A stretch of DNA of 64,000 nucleotides from the NCBI RefSeq assembly GCF_000740785.1, contig NZ_JFZB01000016.1, positions 47,336-111,335 on the forward strand, written 5' to 3'. Of the stretch, positions 1-9,575 are shown one piece after another. Below the pieces are notes generated by a model. That model ran no database searches. It was not told the origin of the DNA and worked only from the letters and a program-made list of their open reading frames with translations. Position 1 is the first letter of the stretch. Each line of letters starts with the position of its first letter. Position numbers and translations under genes: made by a program. The stretch comes from Paenirhodobacter enshiensis. Its GTDB lineage: Bacteria; Pseudomonadota; Alphaproteobacteria; Rhodobacterales; Rhodobacteraceae.

Positions 1-228
1 CAGCACCTCGCGCCGGGTGGCGTTTCCGGGATTGTCGTCGGTCTCGATGCCGAGGGCGAGGCGCGCGGCCTCGCCCTGCGCGGCACCGCAAAGGTTGAAC
101 AGCCGGGGCAGCATTTCGGCCACCTCTGCTGCATCGCGACCGCGCAACAGCCGTGCCACCGGCAGATCGGCCGGGCGGAAGATCCGCGGCCCCGCAGGCG
201 TCAGGGCGATGCGCAGCGAGCCGCTCAT
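1..228 (-). CDS. hupK: HupK, hydrogenase maturation protein (partial, N-terminal 76 codons)
   Basis: This is the first 76 codons of a gene running off the left edge of the window. The ATG at 228 overlaps the hupJ stop (ATGA), the usual sign of translational coupling in this operon. The peptide begins MSGSLRIALTPAGPRIF and contains LFNLCGAAQGEAA, a segment typical of HupK. HupK resembles a hydrogenase large subunit without the full active-site cysteines and is thought to act as a scaffold during Fe(CN)2CO assembly on HupL. The remainder, and the hypAB-hupR-hypCDE genes expected further on, lie outside the window. The identification rests on the short motif and on position in the order hupSLCDFGHJK. 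Confidence 0.85.
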   Translation of the reverse strand, partial: MSGSLRIALTPAGPRIFRPADLPVARLLRGRDAAEVAEMLPRLFNLCGAAQGEAARLALGIETDDNPGNATRREVL

Positions 229-1061
229 TCGGCGCCGCCGGTTTCGGGTTCGGCCACCGGCTCGGCGGCGAGGCCCCCGGTCAGCAGCTGGCGCCGGGTC
301 GGGGCCTCGACGGTCTCGATGGCTTCCGCCGCTTCGGCGGGCGCCTCGGCAGGGGCTTCGGCGGCGGCGATCTCTGCCTCGCGGGTGGCGCGGATCTCGG
401 CGGCGCGGTCGGTCTCGGCGATGTTCTCGGGGTTGAACAGCTCTGCCATCACCGCGCGAGCGACGTCGCGCGCCTGCATCTGGTTCTGGAATTCGCCCAT
501 CGGCGAGAACAGCGAGCACGCCTTGTAGCCGCCGACCATCTCGCGCACGTTGTGGATGAACTCGTAGCGCCCCGAGGGGAAGTCGATCATCTCCTTCGCG
601 CCGGGCACCAGCGTCGACCAGTCCTCGCCCTCGGCCGGAAGCTCGATCAGGTTCATGAACCAGGGCGAGATCAGCACCCCGAGCGCGCGCCCCTCATGGC
701 TGATGAAGCCCACCGCCTCGACCGAGAGCACCTTGTTCACAAGGGGCACGTCGCGCATGGTGGAGTTCCAGATCTCGCGGAAATCGGCGGTGAGAAGGGC
801 GACGCGCTCCTCGATCCGGCGCGATTCCAGCAGCGCCGGCGCGCCCGGATCCTCGCGCACGATGAACTGTTCCTTCGGCGCGTCGCAGTTCGGGCATTTC
901 CAGTCGTCGGGCAGCGCGGTGAACGGCGTGCCGGGCAGCACCTGCCGGGTGTCGTCGCCATGATCGGGCTCGTAGGGCGTCCAGCAGATCTTGCATTCCA
1001 TGATCGCCCGGTCCGAGATCCGGTCGTTCGCGCCGAGGTAGCTGCCTTCGAAACCGCTCAA
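225..1061 (-). CDS. hupJ: HupJ, hydrogenase maturation protein with fused rubredoxin domain
   Basis: About 278 residues. The N-terminal 70 or so form a rubredoxin: MECKICWTPYEP (first Cys pair, about residues 22-25) and WKCPNCDAPKEQF (second pair), the iron-binding knuckles of the family. The rest matches the HupJ family of uptake-hydrogenase accessory proteins. In Rhizobium leguminosarum the two parts are separate genes (hupI, hupJ); in R. capsulatus they are fused, as here. The likely role is protecting or tuning HupS/HupL assembly under oxygen. The chosen start is TTG at 1061, overlapping the hupH stop as TTGA; it keeps the roughly 20-residue lead-in also present in rhizobial HupI. An ATG at 1001 directly before ECKICW is the alternative. 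The C-terminal half is rich in Glu, Ala and Pro. Confidence 0.9.
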   Translation of the reverse strand: MSGFEGSYLGANDRISDRAIMECKICWTPYEPDHGDDTRQVLPGTPFTALPDDWKCPNCDAPKEQFIVREDPGAPALLESRRIEERVALLTADFREIWNSTMRDVPLVNKVLSVEAVGFISHEGRALGVLISPWFMNLIELPAEGEDWSTLVPGAKEMIDFPSGRYEFIHNVREMVGGYKACSLFSPMGEFQNQMQARDVARAVMAELFNPENIAETDRAAEIRATREAEIAAAEAPAEAPAEAAEAIETVEAPTRRQLLTGGLAAEPVAEPETGGAE

Positions 1062-1885
1062 CGGATCGCCTCCAGCACTTCGCGGATGCGGGATGCCGAA
1101 TCCTCCAGATCCTCGGTCGCGGCCAGCGCCACCTCAGGCATCGAGGTCACTTCGAACGTGTCGAGGATCAGCTGATCCATCGAGTTGAAGAACTGCACCC
1201 GCCAGACATGAGAAAGCGCCGTCGCGGTGATCCGGCAGTTGCCATAGCCGCGCGACAGCACCGTCACCGCCCCTTCGCCAAGCGTGCGGTCGAGCCAGTC
1301 GAGGTCTTCCTCGGTATGCGGCAGCAGGGTCAGGTTGATGACATGGGCCGCGCCGCCCTTGTAGCGGGCGGAATGGTCGGTCAGCTCGGCCAGCAGCGCG
1401 GGGGCGTTCACCACCCCGGCCGGGCGTGCCAGATCGGCGCCGAGGCCGGCGCGATAGGGCTCGAACGCGCGGCTGAGCGCGGCCGCGGGCACGGGGCCGA
1501 CCTCGACCGCGTCGATGCCCGCCCCCGAGATCGCCCAGACCCCGGCGAAGACCGCCTCCTGCACGCGCAGCGCCGGGATGCCGCGGATCTTCATCGCGAC
1601 CTCGCCCTGACCCAGCGTTTCCGCCATCAGCGCGCGGTTCTGTTGATCGAGCTTCGACAGATCGAAACGCGCCATGCCACCCTTTGCGGCCGCCTCGCAG
1701 GCGGTGGCGAGATCGGCGAGCGTCTTCAGCGCCGGGCTGAGCGCCGACGGGTCGTCCACCTCGGGCAGATGCGTCTCGTAGGTGCGCATCCCCGAGGGCA
1801 GGTGCATGTAGTCCAGACCCTCTTCCTCGTCGGGCTGGGAACCGGGGCCGAAGCCCACGGGCGGCAGATGGAAATTCGAAGCCAT
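1058..1885 (-). CDS. hupH: HupH, hydrogenase expression/formation protein
   Basis: A 275-residue cytoplasmic protein of the HupH/HyaF family. The C-terminal half carries the conserved block RGYGNCRITATAL followed by VWRVQFFNS and a final EDLEDSASRIREVLEAI. HupH is needed for making active HupSL, and in rhizobia acts with HupF and HupK on the large subunit precursor. ATG start at 1885, three bases after the hupG stop; the stop overlaps the hupJ TTG start. No metal motif or membrane segment is evident. Confidence 0.9.
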   Translation of the reverse strand: MASNFHLPPVGFGPGSQPDEEEGLDYMHLPSGMRTYETHLPEVDDPSALSPALKTLADLATACEAAAKGGMARFDLSKLDQQNRALMAETLGQGEVAMKIRGIPALRVQEAVFAGVWAISGAGIDAVEVGPVPAAALSRAFEPYRAGLGADLARPAGVVNAPALLAELTDHSARYKGGAAHVINLTLLPHTEEDLDWLDRTLGEGAVTVLSRGYGNCRITATALSHVWRVQFFNSMDQLILDTFEVTSMPEVALAATEDLEDSASRIREVLEAIR

Positions 1886-1888
1886 GTC

Positions 1889-2302
1889 TCAGCCCTTCGT
1901 CGTCAGGATATGGGTGGTGCGGGCGATGTAATCGTCCCAGTCGCGGATCTTCTCGATCGCGCCGAGGAATTCCCCGTCGCGCCAGAACAGGAAAGACGGG
2001 GTTTTCAGTGCATGGGTGCGCTGGCGCACCTCGGCCTCGATCGCGTCGCCGACGACGGCGCAATCAAACGCGTGCTGGAAGGTCATGCGCAGTTCCGGCA
2101 GCACCACGGCCGCATCCGGGGTTTCTAGGTTGCGCGCGGCGTCGCCCGGCACCAGCAGGCAATGCGCGCCGGGGCGCGCAGTGAACTCCGCGAGATCCGA
2201 GAGGTTCGACAGCAGCGGATAGTTCATCTCGTGGATCAGCCGGGCGACCAGCGGGTGCATCTGTCCCGAGGGGGCGGCAGGGGCGGGGGCAATGTCGTGC
2301 AT
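1889..2302 (-). CDS. hupG: HupG, HyaE-type thioredoxin-fold hydrogenase chaperone
   Basis: A 137-residue protein of the HupG/HyaE family, which has a thioredoxin fold but no CxxC. Visible family features are the ELRMTFQHAFDCAVV segment and KTPSFLFWRDGEFLGAI, the strand-turn-strand region of a thioredoxin fold with its cis-proline (TPS). HyaE-like proteins bind the Tat signal of the small subunit (HupS here) and hold it until the cofactor is loaded. ATG at 2302, eight bases after hupF; next gene hupH follows after three bases. Confidence 0.85.
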   Translation of the reverse strand: MHDIAPAPAAPSGQMHPLVARLIHEMNYPLLSNLSDLAEFTARPGAHCLLVPGDAARNLETPDAAVVLPELRMTFQHAFDCAVVGDAIEAEVRQRTHALKTPSFLFWRDGEFLGAIEKIRDWDDYIARTTHILTTKG

Positions 2303-2310
2303 CGGGGGCC

Positions 2311-2631
2311 TCAGGCGGTGGTGCGGCCGGCGGCGAGCGCGGCGGCGAGATGGGGGGGGAGCGAGGGTTCGCGGGCTTCGAGATCGGCGAAGGCATCGCC
2401 GAGGTCGCCGCCCGTCATCAGCGCGCGCAGCCCGCCGAGGGCGGCCGCGATCTTCTGCGCCTGATCGGCGGAGATCACCTCGCGCGCGGCGCCGAGGAAG
2501 GTCAGCACCCAGTCGCCGGGGCGCGCCTCGGGCGTCAGCGACAGGTCGATGAGGGTGGCTTCGCCCTCTATCACCGCCTCGCCGCGGATGCCGTCACAGC
2601 CGGTCAGCAGGGCCGGAACGCCGACGCACAT
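2311..2631 (-). CDS. hupF: HupF, HypC-family chaperone of the hydrogenase large subunit
   Basis: A 106-residue protein beginning MCVGVPA. The Cys directly after the initiator Met is the invariant residue with which HypC/HupF proteins hold the Fe(CN)2CO precursor or the large subunit's cysteine. Other family traits are the [12 protein letters not shown] segment and a C-terminal extension (about 20 residues longer than HypC), which distinguishes HupF. In R. leguminosarum HupF also stabilises HupL at high oxygen. The ATG shares one base with the hupD stop (TGATG), so the two are translationally coupled. Confidence 0.9.
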   Translation of the reverse strand: MCVGVPALLTGCDGIRGEAVIEGEATLIDLSLTPEARPGDWVLTFLGAAREVISADQAQKIAAALGGLRALMTGGDLGDAFADLEAREPSLPPHLAAALAAGRTTA

Positions 2632-3260
2632 CAGCTATCCTCCGGGAAGAACCGCTCGTCGCCACTGCGGCAGGCGAGCGCGGCATCGGGGCGGCCGTCC
2701 TCATAGGCGGCGCGGGCGAGCGAGGCATCGACGAGGTCGATGCTTTCGGTCCGGCCGGGGCGGGCCTCGACGCCCCAGCGGGCGAGTTCGGCGACGGCGG
2801 CCGACAGCGCCTCGGGGATACGGTCCGACACGATGGGACGCAGGCTGCCGCCGAAATCCTCGATCTCGGCGGGCTGGCAGCCGATCAGCGTCAGCTTGTC
2901 CGGGCAGCGGCCCAGAAGTTGCGCGGTCGACAGCACTTCCTGAAAGCCGGTCTGATGCAGGCTCATCTTCTTCGCGCCCATGAAGGCCGGCACATCGCCG
3001 TCGCGCAGCACATGCAGCGTGCCGGGTTCAAGGCCGAAGTCGATGGCGTCGAAGATGATGACGGCTTCGGCTTCCTCAAGGAACGGCAGCAGGTAGAGCC
3101 CCTGCGTGCCGCCGTCGAGGAGCCGCACGTTTTCAGGCAGGGCGAAACGGTCGGCCATCGCCTCGACGCAGCGCACGCCGAACCCCTCGTCGGCCCAAAG
3201 GACATTGCCGATCCCCAGGATCAGAATCCTGCGGGGCAGGTCGTGATGGCTTGCTGGCAT
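2631..3260 (-). CDS. hupD: HupD, hydrogenase maturation endopeptidase
   Basis: Endopeptidase of the HybD/HyaD family that removes the C-terminal tail of the large subunit once nickel is inserted. Length 209 residues. The metal/active-site residues can be placed: Glu in [14 protein letters not shown], Asp in FDAIDFG, and His in [12 protein letters not shown]. The start is ATG at 3260, preceded on the minus strand by a good ribosome-binding site (GGGAGGGG). Its substrate here should be HupL, which has a 15-residue tail after its last ligand motif; HupV has none. hupD begins a new segment after the terminator behind hupC. Confidence 0.93.
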   Translation of the reverse strand: MPASHHDLPRRILILGIGNVLWADEGFGVRCVEAMADRFALPENVRLLDGGTQGLYLLPFLEEAEAVIIFDAIDFGLEPGTLHVLRDGDVPAFMGAKKMSLHQTGFQEVLSTAQLLGRCPDKLTLIGCQPAEIEDFGGSLRPIVSDRIPEALSAAVAELARWGVEARPGRTESIDLVDASLARAAYEDGRPDAALACRSGDERFFPEDS

Positions 3261-3447
3261 GGTCCCCTCCCGGGCGGTGCTGGCAAGAGGCTTTGCGCCC
3301 CGGTTCTCAGATGAAAGTAACGCTGTCATCCGGCTTGCGAACCGGGGATCGGTGAAAACTGCGGCAATCTGTCATCACCTTGAACGGCAATGGTTAATTT
3401 TCCTTTTACAGGAATTCGTCCGAAAGGTTCATGAAAAGTAAATTTCC

Positions 3448-3486
3448 AAAAGAAAACCCGGATGGAAACATGTGTTCCATCCGGGG
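3448..3486 (-). terminator. Rho-independent terminator after hupC
   Basis: An inverted repeat with 11 paired bases (CCCGGATGGAA at 3457-3467 against TTCCATCCGGG at 3475-3485) is followed on the minus strand by TTTTCTTTT. This is a textbook intrinsic terminator 33 bases after the hupC stop. The 258-base gap up to hupD is the longest inside the structural/maturation gene run and is AT-richer than its surroundings. It probably separates high-level hupSLC mRNA from lower-level hupD onward. Confidence 0.85.
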
Positions 3487-3518
3487 GGATTGTCGCGATG
3501 TCGGAATGGCGGCTAAGA

Positions 3519-4211
3519 TCAGGCCTCTTCGTCATCCTTGAACATGCGGTGGCCGGAAATCATCGTCGAGACCATGGTCTGACGCGACATGATGTCCTCG
3601 CGGATCGCCACATAGATGTGGATGATCATGAAGATGACGATCATCCACATGCCGAGGTGATGCAGCGTGTGCAACCACTGGCTGTTCCAGATCAGCCCCA
3701 GCACCCAGCCCGCGGCCATGTCGGGATAGCTGCCCTGACCCGCGCCCTGAGCGTAAAGCGCCCAGCCGGTGACGATCATGAAAATCAGCCCCAGCGTGAT
3801 GCACACGAACATCGCCAGTTGCGCCAGCGGGTTGTGCCCGACGATCTTGGCAGGCTCGCGTTCCAGGAACAGATACCAGCGCAATTCGTGCAGCACACCG
3901 CGCCAGAAGCTCGCGCGGTGCACCGGCAGCACGAACAGCTCGCGCGCATAACGGTTGCCGACGAACGCCCAGTAGAGTCGCCCGAAGAAGCCCACCGTCA
4001 GGATCATCCCGGCAGCGAAATGGGCGAATCGGATATAGCCGAAGACGAACTGGTCATAGGCCTCTGCGATCTGCATCGAGGGCGGCGGCGAGGCGATGAA
4101 ATACCCCGTCACGCACAGCACGGTGATCGAGAGCGCGTTGACCCAGTGCCACAGCCGCACCGGCGCCTCGTAGACGTAGACCGAGTTGCGGCGCACGATC
4201 TTGTCGGTCAT
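3519..4211 (-). CDS. hupC: HupC, b-type cytochrome of the uptake hydrogenase
   Basis: A 230-residue di-heme cytochrome b that anchors HupSL to the membrane and passes electrons from H2 to ubiquinone. Four hydrophobic segments are visible (about residues 20-40, 62-82, 130-152 and 180-205). Candidate heme ligands include His in VRLWHWVNAL, RFAHFAAG, and the LHTLHHLGMW and MIIHIYVAIRE segments. It matches the HyaC/HydC family in length and order. ATG at 4211, 39 bases after hupL. Confidence 0.93.
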   Translation of the reverse strand: MTDKIVRRNSVYVYEAPVRLWHWVNALSITVLCVTGYFIASPPPSMQIAEAYDQFVFGYIRFAHFAAGMILTVGFFGRLYWAFVGNRYARELFVLPVHRASFWRGVLHELRWYLFLEREPAKIVGHNPLAQLAMFVCITLGLIFMIVTGWALYAQGAGQGSYPDMAAGWVLGLIWNSQWLHTLHHLGMWMIVIFMIIHIYVAIREDIMSRQTMVSTMISGHRMFKDDEEA

Positions 4212-4250
4212 GGACGGCCCTCCGGTTCGAAATCTCGCATGGCGCCCTCC

Positions 4251-6044
<1,794 letters not shown>

Positions 6045-6046
6045 GA

Positions 6047-7123
6047 TTACTTTTCCTCGTTCTTCTTCTGGGCGCGCTTGAGCGCCGAGACCGCGGCATG
6101 CACCGCGACCGCACCCGCGGTGACGCCGGCGGCGGTGGCACCGATCTTGTCGGCATTCGCCTCGATGCCGAACTGTTTGATGTCGGTCACGCGGTCGTAG
6201 AACGAGCCCTGATCCCAGAACCCGTCCTCCGAGCAGCCGATGCAGCCGTGGCCCGACTGGATCGGGAAGGACACGCCGTCGTTCCAGCGCACCGTCGAGC
6301 AGGCGTTGTAGGTGGTCGGGCCCTTGCAGCCCATCTTGTAAAGGCAATAGCCCTTGCGCGCGTTCTCGTCGTCCCAGTGTTCGACGAACTGTCCCGCGTC
6401 AAAGTGCGGCCGGCGATAGCACTTGTCATGGATACGCTGCGAATAAAACATCGCCGGCCGCCCTTGCCGGTCCAGTTCCGGCATTCGGTCAAAGGTCAAC
6501 ATGTAGGTAATCACGCCGGTCATCACCTCGGCGATGGGCGGGCAGCCCGGCACCTTGATGATCGGCTTGTCGAGGATCACCTTGTGCACCGGGGTCGCGC
6601 GCGTCGGGTTCGGCGCGGCGGCCTGCACGCAGCCGTAAGAGGCGCAGGCCCCCCAGCTGATGATCGCCTTGGCGTGCTCGGCGGCTTCCTTCAGCTGCTC
6701 GACGAAGGGGCGGCCGCCGACGATGCAATACATCCCGTCCTCGTTCAGCGGCGGGTTGCCCTCGACCGCGAGGATGTAGTTGCCCTTGTATTTCTCGATG
6801 GTGTCGCGCATCGCGTCTTCGGCGGCCTTGCCGGCCGCGGCCATCAGCGTGTCGTCGTAATCGAGCGAGATCATGCTCAGCACGACATCCTTCGCCAGCG
6901 GATGGGCGGCGCGGATGAAGCTCTCGGAGCAGCAGGTGCATTCGAGGCCGTGGACCCAGATCACCGGGGTGCGCGGCTTGGTCTCCATCGCCTCGGCGAT
7001 CTTCGGCACGTAGGCCGGCCCGAGGCCGAGCGCCGCCGCCGTCAGCGAACAGAATTTCATGAAGCTGCGCCGGGTGATCCCCTGGCGGCGCATGACCTCG
7101 TAGAAGGTTTCGATTTCGGACAT
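6047..7123 (-). CDS. hupS: HupS, [NiFe] uptake hydrogenase small subunit
   Basis: A 358-residue iron-sulfur subunit. A Tat signal is clear (TRRSFMKF, residues 17-24, then a hydrophobic stretch), with cleavage probably near residue 45. The proximal-cluster cysteines can be placed at C62, C64, C65, C160, C165 and C194. The two extra ones (C64, C165) are the signature of the [4Fe-3S] cluster of oxygen-tolerant group 1d enzymes. Later Cys/His residues ([19 protein letters not shown]) fit the medial and distal clusters. A hydrophobic Ala/Gly-rich segment near the C-terminus is the membrane anchor next to HupC. The ATG at 7123 follows a GGGAGGGA ribosome-binding site. Confidence 0.97.
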   Translation of the reverse strand: MSEIETFYEVMRRQGITRRSFMKFCSLTAAALGLGPAYVPKIAEAMETKPRTPVIWVHGLECTCCSESFIRAAHPLAKDVVLSMISLDYDDTLMAAAGKAAEDAMRDTIEKYKGNYILAVEGNPPLNEDGMYCIVGGRPFVEQLKEAAEHAKAIISWGACASYGCVQAAAPNPTRATPVHKVILDKPIIKVPGCPPIAEVMTGVITYMLTFDRMPELDRQGRPAMFYSQRIHDKCYRRPHFDAGQFVEHWDDENARKGYCLYKMGCKGPTTYNACSTVRWNDGVSFPIQSGHGCIGCSEDGFWDQGSFYDRVTDIKQFGIEANADKIGATAAGVTAGAVAVHAAVSALKRAQKKNEEK

Positions 7124-7328
7124 CCGTCCCTCCCGCAATCTCTGCCGGTGTCGGGCCGGAAGGCGGGCCGCACCGAGGTATGACTTCCGATATGCCGGGG
7201 ACGTGATCGCCGGTGAACTACAAACGGACAGATTGTCGCAGCTGAATTATTCCCGTGAATTCAGTGCTTTAGCCACTTTGTGTCGGTTTTGCATGGTTAG
7301 CGTGTGACCGATCCTCGGTCCGGGGTGG
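7124..7328 (-). promoter_or_regulatory. hupSLC control region (intergenic hypF-hupS)
   Basis: This 205-base gap, AT-richer than the coding DNA, is the only place for the hupSLC promoter. In R. capsulatus this promoter is sigma-70 type and is activated by HupR at a TTG-N5-CAA palindrome, assisted by IHF (established for that organism). I find only an imperfect match here (TTG-TAGTT-CAC, near 7218-7228 on the minus strand), and I do not claim it as a site. No sigma-54 -24/-12 element is visible. Confidence 0.5.
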
Positions 7329-9548
7329 TCACATGCTTTGCGCCGAGGCGATCAGCGCCTGTCCAAGCGCCAGTCCACCGTCATTCGCCGGGGTTTCGCG
7401 GTGGATCAGCACCCGCAGGCCCGACAGCTCCGTCAGCGTCAGCCGCAGCAGCAGCGCGTTCTGGAAGCAGCCGCCCGACAGCGCCACCGCCTGCGCCGCG
7501 CCGGTCTCGATGAGCTTCCGGGCGCGGCGGGCGAAGGCCTGCGCGAGCCACAGATGAACCGCCCGGGCGCGCTCCGCCGCGGGGGCAGGGCCGCACAGCA
7601 TCCGCAGCATCGGGGCGGGGTCGATCTGCGGCCCGTCGGTCTGGTCCTCGACCTCAGCGGCCTCGCGCGCGGTGCCGGCCAGCGCCTCGAGCCGCATCGC
7701 GGCCTCGCCCTCGTAGCTTTGCGCCTGCACGCAGAGCCCGATGATCGCCGCCGCCGCATCGAACAGCCGCCCGGCCGAGGACGACAGCGGCGCGTTCAGC
7801 CCGGCGCGGGCGGCGGCGCGGATCACCTGAACCGGCAGCGCGGCCAGAGGCTCGGGCAGCGCAAGCCCCGCCTGATCGAGCCGCATGACCGCATTGCGCC
7901 AGGGCTCGCGCGCCGCCCGGTCGCCCCCCGGCAGCGGCGCGGGCGCCAGATGCGCGATGCGCCGCGCCGCGTGGTAATCGCCCAGAAGCAGCTCTCCGCC
8001 CCAGAGCGTGCCATCGGGGCCGAGCCCGGTACCGTCGAGCACGATCCCCGCCACCTTGCCCCCCCGAAGCGGCCAGCCGTTCTCGGCCATGCAGGCGGCC
8101 ATATGGGCGTGATGGTGCCAGACCTCGGTGACGGGCAGCCCCTCGCGCCCGGCGATGTCGCGGCCGATCTGGCTGGCGCGATAGCCGGGGTGGGCGTCGA
8201 CGGCCACATGCGACGTGCGATGGGCGAAGAGCGCGCGATAATCAGCGATGGCGCGCTCGAACTCGCTCAGGCACAGCGGGTCATCGAGATCGCCGAGATA
8301 ATGCGACAGCATCGCCTGACCGTGGCGGATCAGGCAGATCGCGCCTTTCATCTGCGCGCCGGTGGCCAGCACCTCGGGCGCGTCGGCGAAGCCCTCTGGC
8401 AGGTCGATCACGCCCGGCACCCGGCCGCGGGCATGGCGCAGCACCATCGGCGGATCGCAGCGCAGCACCGAATCGTCGAGCCGCCGGGCGATGTCGCGGT
8501 CATGGATCAGGAAGCCGTCAGCGAAAGGGGCGAGCTTCGCGCGCGCCTCGGCATTGTCGATCACCTGCGGCTCGCCCGAGAGATTGCCCGAGGTCATCAC
8601 CAGCACCCCGCCGAACGCGTCGAGGAGCAGGTGATGCAGCGGCGTATAGGGCAGCATCACGCCCAGAGTGTCGATGCCGGGCGCCACGACCCCGGGCAGC
8701 GTGCCGCGCGCGGGCATCAGCACCACCGGCGCCGCGGGGCTGCGCAGGGCGGCAAGGTCAGCGGGTGTGACGCGCACCAGCCGATCGAGGTCGGCCTCGC
8801 GCGCCATCAGCGCGAAGGGCTTCGCCGGGCGGTGCTTGCGCGCGCGCAGCCGCCCGACGGCTGCCGGGTCGCGCGCGTCGCAGGCCAGATGAAACCCGCC
8901 GAGCCCCTTCACCGCGACGATCTCGCCGCGTTTCAGGGCGGCGACGGCCAGCGCGACGGGATCGCCCGAGAGCTCAACCCCGTCCGCCTCGAACCACAGC
9001 CGCGGGCCGCAGGCGGGGCAGGCGACGGGCTGGGCGTGAAAGCGGCGGTCGGCCGGATCGTCGTATTCGGCGCGGCACGCGGGGCACAGGGCGAAGCCCG
9101 CCATCGTGGTCTGCGCCCGGTCATAGGGCAGCCCGCGCAGGATCGAGAACCGCGGTCCGCAATGGGTGCAATTGGTGAAGGCATAGCCGTGACGGCGGCC
9201 GGGGGCGCGGATCTCGGCGAGGCAATCGGGGCAGGTGGCGGCGTCCGGCGTGACGCGGGTATCGGCTGCGCCGCCCTCCGAGGCACGGATTTCAAAGCCG
9301 TCGGGCGGGTTTTCCGTGACTTCGCGGGTCTCGATCCGGTCGATCCGGGCCAGCGGCGGGGCCTCGTCGCGCAAGGCTTCGGTGAAACCCGCGGTCTCGC
9401 CCCAGATCCGGATCAGCACCCCTGCGGCATCGTTCAGCACCCAGCCGCGAAGGCCGCGGTCGCGCGCCAGACGCCAGACGAAGGGACGGAACCCGACGCC
9501 CTGGACCTGCCCGCGCACGCGGATTTCGGTTCCCTTGCGCTCTGTCAT
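7329..9548 (-). CDS. hypF: HypF, carbamoyltransferase for hydrogenase cyanide ligands
   Basis: A 739-residue protein that converts carbamoyl phosphate into carbamoyl-adenylate and transfers the carbamoyl group to HypE, the source of the CN ligands on the active-site iron. Domain order is complete: acylphosphatase (GQVQGVGFRPF, about residues 13-23), two zinc-finger-like regions (CPDCLAEI and CTHC; CPAC twice, about residues 105-180), a YrdC-like domain (about 195-375) and a Kae1/HypF C-terminal domain. The ATG at 9548 gives MTERKGTEIRVRG; a TTG immediately upstream (9551) is also possible. It lies 27 bases after hupV, between the sensor and structural genes as in R. capsulatus. Confidence 0.95.
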   Translation of the reverse strand: MTERKGTEIRVRGQVQGVGFRPFVWRLARDRGLRGWVLNDAAGVLIRIWGETAGFTEALRDEAPPLARIDRIETREVTENPPDGFEIRASEGGAADTRVTPDAATCPDCLAEIRAPGRRHGYAFTNCTHCGPRFSILRGLPYDRAQTTMAGFALCPACRAEYDDPADRRFHAQPVACPACGPRLWFEADGVELSGDPVALAVAALKRGEIVAVKGLGGFHLACDARDPAAVGRLRARKHRPAKPFALMAREADLDRLVRVTPADLAALRSPAAPVVLMPARGTLPGVVAPGIDTLGVMLPYTPLHHLLLDAFGGVLVMTSGNLSGEPQVIDNAEARAKLAPFADGFLIHDRDIARRLDDSVLRCDPPMVLRHARGRVPGVIDLPEGFADAPEVLATGAQMKGAICLIRHGQAMLSHYLGDLDDPLCLSEFERAIADYRALFAHRTSHVAVDAHPGYRASQIGRDIAGREGLPVTEVWHHHAHMAACMAENGWPLRGGKVAGIVLDGTGLGPDGTLWGGELLLGDYHAARRIAHLAPAPLPGGDRAAREPWRNAVMRLDQAGLALPEPLAALPVQVIRAAARAGLNAPLSSSAGRLFDAAAAIIGLCVQAQSYEGEAAMRLEALAGTAREAAEVEDQTDGPQIDPAPMLRMLCGPAPAAERARAVHLWLAQAFARRARKLIETGAAQAVALSGGCFQNALLLRLTLTELSGLRVLIHRETPANDGGLALGQALIASAQSM

Positions 9549-9575
9549 CAATGCCCAGCCATCAGTGCCCCGCCA

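Noticed and set aside
7200..7240. Possible HupR site TTG-N5-CAA before hupS
   Set aside because: The best match is TTG-TAGTT-CAC, one base off in a six-base consensus, which is close to chance.
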